A stretch of 64,000 nucleotides of DNA from the NCBI GenBank assembly GCA_044226535.1, contig JBGAGT010000015.1, positions 44,343 to 108,342 of the forward strand, written 5' to 3'. The translations under genes and the position numbers were made by a program. This DNA comes from VBCG01 sp044226535 (GTDB lineage Bacteria > Pseudomonadota > Gammaproteobacteria > Burkholderiales > Casimicrobiaceae). Shown piece by piece: positions 8,061 through 16,290 of the stretch. Within the stretch, counting starts at the first letter, position 1, and each line of letters starts with the position of its first letter. Below the pieces are notes generated by a model. That model was not told the origin of the DNA and ran no database searches. It saw nothing but the letters and a program-made list of their open reading frames with translations.

Positions 8061-8762
8061 ATGCGAACCCTCGATCGCCGTCGCTTCCTCGGCAGGAGCG
8101 TCGTGCTCCTCGCCACAGCCGCCCCGGGCTTCACCGCGCTCGATGCGCTGGCGGCCGTGCCGAGCCTCATCACCTGGCAGGGGCGCCTCACCGACGCCAC
8201 GGGCGTTCCGCGAAACGGCAACTTCTCGATGGTGTTCCGCCTGGTCGACGACATGGGCAACGCGCTCGCACCCGCGTGGAGCGAAACGCACGCGGCCGTG
8301 GTCGTGCGCAACGGCTTCTTCTCGGTGCGGCTGGGCAGCAACACCACGCTCGACCCGGCGACGTTTTCCGGCGCCCCGACCGACGTATTCGGGCCGCTGG
8401 TGTTCCTCGAGGTCACGGTCAACGGCGAGACGCTCACCCCCAACGCGCGGCTCACCAGCGTGCCCTTCGCGCTGATCGGCGGCGCGGGCGGCGCGCCCGG
8501 CCCCACGGGACCCACGGGAGCGGCCGGCGCGACCGGCGCGCAGGGCAACCCGGGGTTCACCGGCCCCACCGGTCCCACGGGCCCCATCGGCCCGACCGGG
8601 CCCGGCAGTGGCGAGACCGGGTCGACCGGCGTCACCGGAGAGACGGGTCCCAGGGGCCCCACCGGAGAGACGGGCCCCACCGGGGAGACGGGTCCCACCG
8701 GAGCAACAGGTCCCACCGGCGCGACTGGACCCACGGGCCCCACCGGCCCCGCGCCCCCGTGA
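8061..8762 (+). CDS. Tat-exported collagen-like protein with GPT repeats
   Basis: The product is 233 aa. The N-terminus RTLDRRRFLGRSVVLLATAA is a twin-arginine signal with a short hydrophobic core, predicting export in folded form. Residues about 33-135 form a beta-rich head (ITWQGRLTDATG ... TSVPFALIGG) of the type found in front of collagen stalks in many bacteria. Residues 144-231 are about 29 Gly-X-Y triplets, mostly GPT, GET and GAT, with one break (GPGS) after the thirteenth. Thr in the Y position of such repeats is the O-glycosylation site in the BclA-type exosporium collagens, and a glycosyltransferase lies two genes downstream. The stop overlaps the next start (TGATG), so the genes are coupled. 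Confidence 0.85.
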   Translation: MRTLDRRRFLGRSVVLLATAAPGFTALDALAAVPSLITWQGRLTDATGVPRNGNFSMVFRLVDDMGNALAPAWSETHAAVVVRNGFFSVRLGSNTTLDPATFSGAPTDVFGPLVFLEVTVNGETLTPNARLTSVPFALIGGAGGAPGPTGPTGAAGATGAQGNPGFTGPTGPTGPIGPTGPGSGETGSTGVTGETGPRGPTGETGPTGETGPTGATGPTGATGPTGPTGPAPP

Positions 8763-9667
8763 TGTCCCCCCCGCAGGCCAGCGCGAGCGCCCGCGCGGCG
8801 CGCAGCATCGTCGCTGCGCTGCTGGCCTCGGCTGCGTCGCTGGCGGGCGCTGCGACCAGTGCTTCGTTCGGCCTCGAGGCCGGCGACGTCCCGGGCGGCA
8901 GCATCGACGCCGCGTCGGCGCACTTCCGCATGCAAGGGTGCGTGTCGGAGGGAGGCGTCGGCGCCAGCAGCGCCTCGTTCGGCATGCAGTCGGGATGCGG
9001 GGCTGCATTCCTGTCCTTGCCCGCCGACGACGACGATGGCGACGGCGTGGCCAACGGCGCGGAAGACGCGGCCCCCAACGGCGGCGATGCCGACGGCGAC
9101 GGCATCGCCGACAGCCTGCAACCGGCCGTGGCGTCGTTGCCCGGCGGCGCGGGCTACGTGACCGCGATCGTCACCGGCGGCGATTGCGCGAGCTTCGCCT
9201 CGGTGAGCGCCGTCGCGGCGCCCTCGCCTGCCAGCGACGCGGGGTTCCACTACCCGTATGGCCGGGTGGCCGTCCACGTCGCCTGCGCGATCCCGGGCGG
9301 CGCGGTCGAGGTCGACCTCGCGTTCTTCGGCACCGGCGCGTGGCCGCCCTCGGCATTGCGCGGCTACGGTCCCACGCCGCCCGGCTTCGGCGCATCGGCC
9401 TTCTACACGCTGCCGGCCACTTTCGATACGCGGGTGCTGCCGGGCAGCGGGGCCGTCGCGTTTGCGCACCTCGCGCTGCGCGACGGCGCGCTCGGCGACG
9501 CGACGCCCGCCGACGGCGTGATCGACGCGCTGGTGGGGCCCGTGCTCGCCGACGCGCCCGCCGCCGCGGTGCCGGTGCCGGTGCTGCCGGGCGCGCTGCT
9601 CGCGACCCTCGGCCTGCTGCTGGGCTTGTCCGGCTGGCAGGCGCGGGGGCGGTTGCGGCGCCCTTGA
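8762..9667 (+). CDS. Surface protein: choice-of-anchor U domain with CTERM-like tail
   Basis: The product is 301 aa. It has a signal peptide (to about ASLAGAATS), two short repeats (ASFGLEAG / ASFGMQSG), then Ca-binding thrombospondin-3-like Asp repeats (DDDDGDGVANGAED, DADGDGIADSLQ). A domain with the pattern of choice-of-anchor U follows (FHYPYGRVAVHV ... RGYGPTPPGF ... DGVIDALVGP). The C-terminus is VPVLPGALLATLGLLLGLSG plus a basic RGRLRR end, i.e. motif, one helix and Arg cluster as in exosortase-sorted CTERM proteins. It deviates from the canonical IPTL/PEP motif. Choice-of-anchor domains typically precede such tails. No exosortase is in the window. Inferred role: protein processed at the inner membrane and displayed at the surface. 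Confidence 0.75.
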   Translation: MSPPQASASARAARSIVAALLASAASLAGAATSASFGLEAGDVPGGSIDAASAHFRMQGCVSEGGVGASSASFGMQSGCGAAFLSLPADDDDGDGVANGAEDAAPNGGDADGDGIADSLQPAVASLPGGAGYVTAIVTGGDCASFASVSAVAAPSPASDAGFHYPYGRVAVHVACAIPGGAVEVDLAFFGTGAWPPSALRGYGPTPPGFGASAFYTLPATFDTRVLPGSGAVAFAHLALRDGALGDATPADGVIDALVGPVLADAPAAAVPVPVLPGALLATLGLLLGLSGWQARGRLRRP

Positions 9668-11700
9668 GCGGTCCGCAGGCATCGACGGGAACACCGACCG
9701 AGGCGTGCAGCACGCTGTGCCTCAACATGATCGTGCGCAACGAGGCCGCGATCATCGACCGCTGCCTCGCGGCGGCGGCGCCGGCGATCGCCGCATACGT
9801 CATCTGCGACACGGGCTCGAGCGACGACACGCCCGGGCGCATCCGCGCGTTCATGGACGCGCGCGGGATCCCCGGCGAGATCCACCGCTTCCCGTTCGAG
9901 ACCTTCGCGCAGGCGCGCAACGAGGCGCTCGACCGCTGCCGCGCCTCGACACTGCCCTTCAGCCACGTGCTGCTCGCCGATGCCGACATGGAGCTCGTCG
10001 TCGACGACCCCGGGTTCGCCGCCCGGCTGGGCGAAGGCGGCTACTCGCTGATGCAGCGCAATGGCCTCGTGTACTGGAACGTGCGCATCGTCGCGCGCGC
10101 GAGCCCCGCGCGCTACGTCGGCGCGACCCACGAGTACCTGGCCGTGGAGCCCCGCACCGAGCGCCTCGGGGGCGCGTGGTTCCGCGACCACGCCGACGGC
10201 GCGAGCCGTCCCGAGAAATTCGCGCGCGACGAGCGCCTGCTGCGCGCCGAGCTCGAGCGCAATCCCGGCGACGTGCGCTCGCTGTTCTACCTCGCGCGCA
10301 CCTTGCACGACGCGGGGCGCTTCGAGGACGCGCGCGCGGCCTACGCGCAGCGCGTCGCCGCGGGCGGCTGGGACGAGGAGCGCTGGTACTCGCTGTACGC
10401 GATCGCGCGGTGCTTCCTCGCCGAGCGCGATTTCCGGCGTGCGCTCGACGCGGCACGCGTCGCGCAGGCGATGCGGCCCTGGCGGCCCGAGTCGCTGCAC
10501 GTGGCGGCGCGCGCGCTGCGCGAGCTCGGGCGCCACGACGAGGCGATCGAGGCCTGCGAGAAGGGGCGCGCGATGCCCTTCCCGGCGGGCGACTCGCTGT
10601 TCGTCGACGACGACGTCCTGCGCCACGGCTTCGCCGAGGAGCTGAGCATCAGCGGCTTCTACAGCGCCGACGCGCGGCGCCAGCAGCAGGGCGACGAGGC
10701 CTGCGGCCGGCTCGCGACCTCGCGCGACGCGCCCGCCGCGATCCGCGATCGCGCGCGCCGCAACGAAATGCACTACGCCGTCTCAGCCGCGCAGGCCTTC
10801 GGCGCCGTGCGCTATTCCATGCTGGCCGCCCCGCACGAGGCGCCCTGGCACCCGTTCAACCCCTCGCTCGCGCGCCACCGCGGTGCGCTGTGGGCGACGC
10901 TGCGGCTGTCGAACTACCGCGTCGAGCAGGGCCGCTACCTGATGGAGGGCGATGCGGTGCTCACGCGCACGCTGCTCGGTGCGCTGGGCGAAGGCGACGC
11001 GCTGGTCGACCCGCGCGAAATCGCAGCGGTCGACGAAGCCTCCATGCCGCCCCTTTTTCCGTCCGACGTGCGCGGATTCGAGGACTGCCGGTTGTTCGAA
11101 TACCAGGGCAGCCTCTTCGCGTCGGCGACGGCGCGCGACCGCAACGCCGCCAACCGCTGCGAGATCGCGCTGCTGGCGCTCGACGACCAGGCGAGGATCC
11201 TGCGCGCGGACCTGCTGCGCGGCTTCCACGGCGAGCTGCACCAGAAGAACTGGCTGCCTTTCGTCGACGCGGGCGAGATCCGCTTCGTGTACGCGACGGA
11301 CCCGCTCACCATCCTCCGCTACGACCCGGCGACGCGCGACGTGTCCTGCGTCAGCGAAGCCCCGCAGCCCCTGGCGCTCGGCCACCTGCGCGGCAGCGCG
11401 GCGCCGATCGCATTCGACGACGGCTGGCTGTACATGACGCACGAGACGGTCGAGGTCGCGGGGCGCGGGCGTTGCTACCTGCACCGCTTCGTCGCCATGC
11501 GCCGCGACTACACGCTGGCCGCGCTGACGCGGCCTTTCCACTTCACGCGCAAGGGCATCGAGTTCGCGGCCGGCCTCGCGGCCGAGGGCGACGAGCTCGT
11601 CGTCGCGTTCGGCTCGGCCGACAGGCAGGCGTTCCTGATGCGCGTGCCGGCTGCGGGCGTGCGCGCCGCGCTCGAGCCGGTGGAGCGAAGCGCCGCCTGA
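9664..11700 (+). CDS. Family 2 glycosyltransferase with TPR and GH130-like propeller domain
   Basis: The product is about 678 aa. The GT2 domain (residues 18-180) shows LCLNMIVRNEA, CDTGSSDDT and the metal/nucleotide-binding LLADADMEL (DxD). TPR-like helices follow (about 205-320, FYLARTLHDAGRFEDARAAY). From about residue 375 there is a beta-propeller-like domain with FEDCRLFEYQG, HQKNWLPF, RGSAAPI and GIEFAAGLA, a pattern shared with bacterial and giant-virus GT2 fusions. The start is taken as TTG at 9664, overlapping the upstream stop (TTGA). The first ATG (9727) would remove the first Rossmann strand. Expected role: transfer of a sugar from a nucleotide sugar to the adjacent surface protein(s), by context only. 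Confidence 0.8.
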   Translation: MSGPQASTGTPTEACSTLCLNMIVRNEAAIIDRCLAAAAPAIAAYVICDTGSSDDTPGRIRAFMDARGIPGEIHRFPFETFAQARNEALDRCRASTLPFSHVLLADADMELVVDDPGFAARLGEGGYSLMQRNGLVYWNVRIVARASPARYVGATHEYLAVEPRTERLGGAWFRDHADGASRPEKFARDERLLRAELERNPGDVRSLFYLARTLHDAGRFEDARAAYAQRVAAGGWDEERWYSLYAIARCFLAERDFRRALDAARVAQAMRPWRPESLHVAARALRELGRHDEAIEACEKGRAMPFPAGDSLFVDDDVLRHGFAEELSISGFYSADARRQQQGDEACGRLATSRDAPAAIRDRARRNEMHYAVSAAQAFGAVRYSMLAAPHEAPWHPFNPSLARHRGALWATLRLSNYRVEQGRYLMEGDAVLTRTLLGALGEGDALVDPREIAAVDEASMPPLFPSDVRGFEDCRLFEYQGSLFASATARDRNAANRCEIALLALDDQARILRADLLRGFHGELHQKNWLPFVDAGEIRFVYATDPLTILRYDPATRDVSCVSEAPQPLALGHLRGSAAPIAFDDGWLYMTHETVEVAGRGRCYLHRFVAMRRDYTLAALTRPFHFTRKGIEFAAGLAAEGDELVVAFGSADRQAFLMRVPAAGVRAALEPVERSAA

Positions 11701-11797
11701 TCCCGCCGCTGGCGACGCGCCAGCCGGTGCCCTGGAGCCCGCGCCCGGCCGCGACCACGAGCTCGCCGCCCTCGGCCACGCGCCCGGCCGCGACGCC

Positions 11798-12748
11798 TCA
11801 GTCGATGAACAGGCTCGAGACCGATTCCTCGTTCGACACGCGCGTCATGGTCTCGGCGAGGAGCTGCGCGCAGGAGAGCTGGCGGATGCGCGGGCAGGCG
11901 CGCGCATCGCCGGACAGCGGGATGGTGTCGGTGACGACGATCTCGTCCAAGTCCGACTCGCCGATGCGCGCGACCGCGCCGCCCGAGAGCACGGGGTGCG
12001 TGCAATAGGCGACGACCTTCTGCGCGCCGTGCTCCTTCAGCGCCGTCGCGGCCTTGCACAACGTGTTCGCGGTGTCGACGATGTCGTCCATGATCACGCA
12101 GGTGCGCCCGTCGACGTCGCCGATGATGTTCATCACTTCGGCGACGTTGGCCTTGGGGCGGCGCTTGTCGATGATCGCGAGGTCGGAGTCGAGTCGCTTG
12201 GCGATGGCGCGCGCACGCACCACGCCGCCGACGTCGGGCGAGACCACCAGCAGGTTGTCGTAGTTCTGCTTCCACAGGTCGCCGAGCAGCACCGGCGTCG
12301 CGTAGATGTTGTCGACCGGGATGTTGAAAAAGCCCTGGATCTGGTCGGCGTGCAGGTCCATGACCATCACGCGGTTGACGCCCACGGTGGCGAGCATGTC
12401 GGCGACGACCTTGGCCGAGATCGGCACGCGCGCCGAGCGCGGCCGCCGGTCCTGGCGCGCGTAGCCGAAGTAGGGGATGGCCGCGGTGATGCGCGCGGCC
12501 GAGGCGCGCTTCAGCGCGTCGACCATCACCATCACTTCCATCAGGCTGTCGTTGGTCGGCTGGCAGGTCGACTGCAGGATGAAGACGTCGCGGCCGCGCA
12601 CGTTCTCGAGCAGCTCGACCATCACCTCGCCGTCGGAGAACTTGCCGACCACCGCGCGGCCGAGGCTGATGTTGAGGTGCCGGCACACCGCCTCGGCGAG
12701 CCCGGGGTTGGCGTTGCCGGTGAAGATGCGCATCCGTTCGAAGGCCAT
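11798..12748 (-). CDS. prs: Ribose-phosphate pyrophosphokinase
   Basis: The product is 316 aa, standard length. It makes PRPP from ribose-5-phosphate and ATP in the cytoplasm for nucleotide, His, Trp and NAD synthesis. Visible motifs are FTGNANPGLAEAV at the N-terminus, the flexible-loop region YARQDRRPRSARVPISAK, the PRPP-binding signature VIMDDIVDTANTL and the metal site LHADQIQGFF. It lies 15 bp downstream of tRNA-Gln and behind ispE on the same strand, the classic proteobacterial order. Its usual partner rplY is displaced by about 4 kb. Confidence 0.98.
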   Translation of the reverse strand: MAFERMRIFTGNANPGLAEAVCRHLNISLGRAVVGKFSDGEVMVELLENVRGRDVFILQSTCQPTNDSLMEVMVMVDALKRASAARITAAIPYFGYARQDRRPRSARVPISAKVVADMLATVGVNRVMVMDLHADQIQGFFNIPVDNIYATPVLLGDLWKQNYDNLLVVSPDVGGVVRARAIAKRLDSDLAIIDKRRPKANVAEVMNIIGDVDGRTCVIMDDIVDTANTLCKAATALKEHGAQKVVAYCTHPVLSGGAVARIGESDLDEIVVTDTIPLSGDARACPRIRQLSCAQLLAETMTRVSNEESVSSLFID

Positions 12749-12763
12749 GGCGTCGTCGTCAAA

Positions 12764-12838
12764 TGGCTGGGGAGGTAGGGATCGAACCTACGAATGCCGG
12801 AATCAAAATCCGGTGCCTTACCACTTGGCGACTCCCCA
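12764..12838 (-). tRNA. glnX: tRNA-Gln (anticodon TTG)
   Basis: A 75-nt cloverleaf can be drawn on the minus strand. The acceptor stem TGGGGAG pairs with CTCCCCA; the anticodon stem CCGGA/TCCGG encloses TTTTGAT with anticodon TTG. The T-loop TTCGATC lies in a GTAGG/CCTAC stem, and the 3' CCA is encoded. It sits between ispE and prs. Confidence 0.95.
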
Positions 12839-12865
12839 GCGGAAAACGGTGCTGCCCGCCGGCCA

Positions 12866-13750
12866 TCAGGCAAAGGACGCGAGCGGGTGGCGTTCGAGCG
12901 ATCTCACCACGCAGGCGCGCAACCGTCGCGATACGGCGGCGCCCGTTGCGCGTGCCTCGGCTTCCCTTGCGAACGCGGCGAACGCGCATGCTCCCGAGCC
13001 TGTCATACGTGCTGCGCCGCTTGAAGCCCGCAGCGCGTCGATCGCGGCGGCCACGGCCGGGACCCGCGCCCGCACCACGGGTTCGAGGTCATTCCGGCCA
13101 TAACCTTCGGAAAAGACGTCTATTTTCGCCGACGCTCCGTTGCGTGTCAATTCGGGGGCCGCGAACATTTCAGCGGTCGAGACCTGGGCATCGGGCATCG
13201 CCACGACCAGCCAGGCGGGGGGTGCGGACACCGGCGTGAGCGCCTCGCCGATGCCACGCGCCAGCGCCGCGCCGCTGCCCCCGAGGAAGAACGGAAGGTC
13301 GGCGCCAAGGCCGACACCGATGCCCGCGAGCATGTCGCGCGGGCATCCCAGTTTCCACAGGCGGTTGAGCCCGAGCAGCACGGTGGCGGCGTCCGAGCTG
13401 CCGCCGCCCATGCCCCCGCCGATAGGGATCCGCTTGTCGAGCGCGATGCGCACGCCCTTGCGGCAGCCCGTCGCGCGCTGCAGCGCCCGCGCGGCGCGCA
13501 GGGCGAGGTCGCTCGCCTCGGGCACGCCCGCAACCTCGCCGTCGCGCATCACCCGCCCGTCCGCGCGCAGCGTCAGCGTGACGGTGTCGGCGAGGTCGAC
13601 CAGCAGCATCAGCGATTCCAGCGTGTGGTAGCCGTCGGTGCGCCGCCCCGTCACGTGCAGGAAGGCGTTGACCTTGGCGGGCGCGGCGAGCGTCAGCACA
13701 GCCGCCCCGTGCGCGCGCTCAGCCGTGCCGTGGTCGCGTGCCGGCTTCAT
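12866..13750 (-). CDS. ispE: 4-diphosphocytidyl-2-C-methyl-D-erythritol kinase
   Basis: The product is a 294-aa GHMP kinase of the non-mevalonate isoprenoid pathway; it phosphorylates CDP-methylerythritol at the 2-OH using ATP. The N-terminal motif PAKVNAFLHVTGRRTDGYHTL and the ATP-binding glycine loop PIGGGMGGGSSDAATVLLGL are both intact. The C-terminal GHMP motif (ARMTGSGACAFAAF) is present too. The ATG at 13750 overlaps the lolB stop by 4 bp (ATGA), so TPR-lolB-ispE are coupled. The leader before the kinase fold (about 15 residues) is slightly longer than usual. Confidence 0.97.
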   Translation of the reverse strand: MKPARDHGTAERAHGAAVLTLAAPAKVNAFLHVTGRRTDGYHTLESLMLLVDLADTVTLTLRADGRVMRDGEVAGVPEASDLALRAARALQRATGCRKGVRIALDKRIPIGGGMGGGSSDAATVLLGLNRLWKLGCPRDMLAGIGVGLGADLPFFLGGSGAALARGIGEALTPVSAPPAWLVVAMPDAQVSTAEMFAAPELTRNGASAKIDVFSEGYGRNDLEPVVRARVPAVAAAIDALRASSGAARMTGSGACAFAAFAREAEARATGAAVSRRLRACVVRSLERHPLASFA

Positions 13751-14310
13751 TGCCAGGCGTCGACGACGACGCGGATGTCGACGTCAGGGTACGCGAGCGT
13801 CACGCGCGAGGGCAGCCGTGCGGCATCGTCGGGGTAGGCGTAGGCGAGTTGCCAGCCATCCTGGCGCAGGGCGATCGCGCGCCCCAGCGCGTCGCGCTCG
13901 ACGTCGGCGGCGCGTCCGGCGACCGGCGCCGCGCGCAGCCAGGCGGCGAGCGCCTCGATGGGAATGTCGACGCCGAAGGCCTCGCGCACCAGCGCGCGGA
14001 AATCGGGCGCCTCGGCGCGCCTGCCGTCGGCCAGCGTCGCGCGCGCGCCGCCGGCGTCGCCCTCGAGCGTGGCCAGCGTCTGGCCGAGGGGGTTTGCGAG
14101 CTCGATGTGGTCCGCGGCGACGTCGTGGCGCCAGCGGAAGGCCGCGCTGAGCGCGGCGTCCCCGCGCTTCGCCGAAAGGCGTCCCGCCGCCTCGAACGAC
14201 GCCGGCAACGCGGCGACCTGCGGGGGCACGCCCGACGGCTGGAGGGTCTGGCAGCCCTGCAGCGCGAGCACGAGCAGCAAAGCCGCGAGCGGCGCAAGGC
14301 GGAAGCTCAC
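13747..14310 (-). CDS. lolB: Outer-membrane lipoprotein receptor LolB
   Basis: The product is 187 aa from a GTG at 14310. A lipoprotein signal ends in the lipobox LQGC with Cys20, followed by a LolB beta-barrel half (RLSAKRGDAALSAAFRWRH, IELANPLGQTLATLEGD). LolB accepts lipoproteins from LolA in the periplasm and inserts them into the outer membrane. The start overlaps the stop of the TPR gene (GTGA) and the stop overlaps ispE (ATGA). Adjacency to ispE is a conserved proteobacterial feature and strongly supports the call despite the family's low sequence identity. Confidence 0.93.
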   Translation of the reverse strand: MSFRLAPLAALLLVLALQGCQTLQPSGVPPQVAALPASFEAAGRLSAKRGDAALSAAFRWRHDVAADHIELANPLGQTLATLEGDAGGARATLADGRRAEAPDFRALVREAFGVDIPIEALAAWLRAAPVAGRAADVERDALGRAIALRQDGWQLAYAYPDDAARLPSRVTLAYPDVDIRVVVDAWQ

Positions 14311-16190
14311 GGCGCGAGGCGCCGCACGGTCTCCAGCAGAACGGGGTTGTCGGGGCTGGACTTCAGCTGCGCCTGCCAGATGTCCTGGGCACGCGCCTTC
14401 TCGCCCTTCGCCCACAGCACTTCGCCGAGGTGCGCCGCGATCTCGGGATCGGGGCGCCCCTCGAGCGCGCGCTGCAGGTAGGTGATGGAATCGTCGAGGC
14501 GCCCCAGCCGGAACAGCGCCCAGCCCATGCTGTCGAGGATGAAGGCGTCGTCGGGCGCGAGCTTCAGCGCGCGCTCGATCAGCCGGTAGCCCTCGTCGAC
14601 GCGCGTCGAGCGGTCGACCAGCGAGTAGCCCAGCGCATTGAGCGCATGCGCGTCGTCGGGCTTGAGCTCCACCACGCGCTGCAGGTTCTTCTCGGAATCC
14701 TCGGCACGGCCGAGCTTCTCGGCGACCATCGCCGCGTCGTAGAGGAGCTCGGGCGAATCGGGATGCACGGCCAGCGCCTGCTGCAGCACCGCCCAGGCGC
14801 CCGCGTTGTCGTTGGCATCGCGCAGGACCTGCGCGCGCGTCTGGGCGAGCTCGACCTTGTGGTCGATGGTCGCGGCGTCGAGCCCGTCGAGGTACTTCTG
14901 CGCGCCCGCGAGGTCGCCCTTCCTGGCCATCACCACGCCGATGCGCAGCTCGGCCACCCAGCCGCGCTCGCCCGCGGGCACCTCGCGGTAGCGCGCGATC
15001 GCCTCGTCGTAGCGCTTCTGCTCCTCGGCGATCTGCGCGAGGTAGAGCTCGGTGACGCCGGCCTCGCCGTAGTGCGCCGCCTTGAGCTCGGTGAAGATCT
15101 TCTCGGCGCGGTCCCAGTCCTTCATCTGGAAGGACAGGGCGCCGATGCCGAAGCGGTACTCGAGCGCGCCGGGATTGGCCGCGGCGAGCTGCTCGAAGAT
15201 CGTGCGCGCATCGCCGGGCCGCCGGTCCTCGACATAGAGCTGCGCCAGCGCGCCCCAGGCCGGCTTCGCGCCGGGGTGCGCGCGCGTGTACGACTCGAGC
15301 CAGGCGATGGCCGATGCGCGCGACGCGTTCGACAGGATCTCGCTCTTGAGCAGCGCCGCGCGGTCCCAGTCGGGACGCGCGGCCAGCGCGCGCTCGATCG
15401 CCTCGCGCGCGGTCGCCGTCATCGAGTCGGAGGCGAGGCCCGTGTCGAGCGCGGCGAGCGCCAGCGCGAACTGCGCCTCGGGCACGTCGGGATAGGGCGC
15501 GGCGAGCGACTGCACGACGCGGAACGTCGTGAGCTTGTCGGTGTGCTGCGTGAGCTCGCGGTTGAGCTGCAGGAAGATCTCGCCGGGGTTGGGCTTGCCG
15601 TCTGCCTTCGCGCGCGCCATGGTCTGCGCGATGATCGAGCGCAGGCGGTCGGTGACGTCGTCGGGGCCGATCTCGGCGCCGCCGGGCATGGCGCCGCTCG
15701 CGAGCTGGGCGAGGATCTGCGCCGGCCGCGTGGCCGAGGGCTCGAGCTTCTGCCACAGGTTGGCCGCGGCCTCGGCGACGTCGCGCGATCGCGCGCGCAG
15801 CGCGATCTCGGCGGCACGCGCGGCGAGGTCCGCGTCCTGCGCGTCCTTCGCCGCCTCGTAGAACGCGCGCGCGGCAAGCTGCGGCTCGCCGCGCTGGAGC
15901 GCGACGTTGCCGAGCAGGATCTTGTAGAAGAGCTCCGCCGACATGCCGTCGGCGCCGGGCCAGGGCTGCACCTCGCGCGACCCGGGCTTGACCGCGCCCT
16001 TCGCGGGGATGTCGGGGGGTGTCGTGGCACCGGGGACCGCGGGCGCCGGCACGGCGGGCGGGACGTCGGCGGGCGAGGGCGTCGTCGCCGGGCCCGCTTG
16101 CGCGCAGGCGAGGCCCGTGGCGAGCCATGCCAGCGCGCTGACCAGGGCGGCGGTCCATCGTTTCGGGTTCGGGTTCGTGAAGTCGGGCAT
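14307..16190 (-). CDS. Exported TPR-repeat protein
   Basis: The product is 627 aa from the ATG at 16190. An N-terminal signal peptide (LVSALAWLATGLACAQA) and a Pro/Ala-rich linker precede a long alpha-helical array with TPR repeats. These are clearest near the C-terminus (NLQRVVELKPDDAHALNALGY, then LDSMGWALFRLGRLDDSITY). The protein is expected in the periplasm or at the outer membrane. This position, upstream of and overlapping lolB and divergent from mutM, is conserved in betaproteobacteria, but no biochemical role is established. A part in outer-membrane or lipoprotein biogenesis is a guess from context. Confidence 0.85.
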   Translation of the reverse strand: MPDFTNPNPKRWTAALVSALAWLATGLACAQAGPATTPSPADVPPAVPAPAVPGATTPPDIPAKGAVKPGSREVQPWPGADGMSAELFYKILLGNVALQRGEPQLAARAFYEAAKDAQDADLAARAAEIALRARSRDVAEAAANLWQKLEPSATRPAQILAQLASGAMPGGAEIGPDDVTDRLRSIIAQTMARAKADGKPNPGEIFLQLNRELTQHTDKLTTFRVVQSLAAPYPDVPEAQFALALAALDTGLASDSMTATAREAIERALAARPDWDRAALLKSEILSNASRASAIAWLESYTRAHPGAKPAWGALAQLYVEDRRPGDARTIFEQLAAANPGALEYRFGIGALSFQMKDWDRAEKIFTELKAAHYGEAGVTELYLAQIAEEQKRYDEAIARYREVPAGERGWVAELRIGVVMARKGDLAGAQKYLDGLDAATIDHKVELAQTRAQVLRDANDNAGAWAVLQQALAVHPDSPELLYDAAMVAEKLGRAEDSEKNLQRVVELKPDDAHALNALGYSLVDRSTRVDEGYRLIERALKLAPDDAFILDSMGWALFRLGRLDDSITYLQRALEGRPDPEIAAHLGEVLWAKGEKARAQDIWQAQLKSSPDNPVLLETVRRLAP

Positions 16191-16290
16191 CGGGGAGTGG
16201 GTCGTGGACTGCGGCACAATCGGGAACTCCTCGCTCGCAGCCGCGGCGGCCGGCGCGGGGAAGCGCGCCGCCTTTCGCACCGATTCTGCC

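Noticed and set aside
6356..9667. 1103-codon plus-strand frame covering pth, rplY and the collagen gene
   Set aside because: Only its last third (from 8762) is the real surface protein; the rest is antisense to pth and rplY and has no protein-like pattern.
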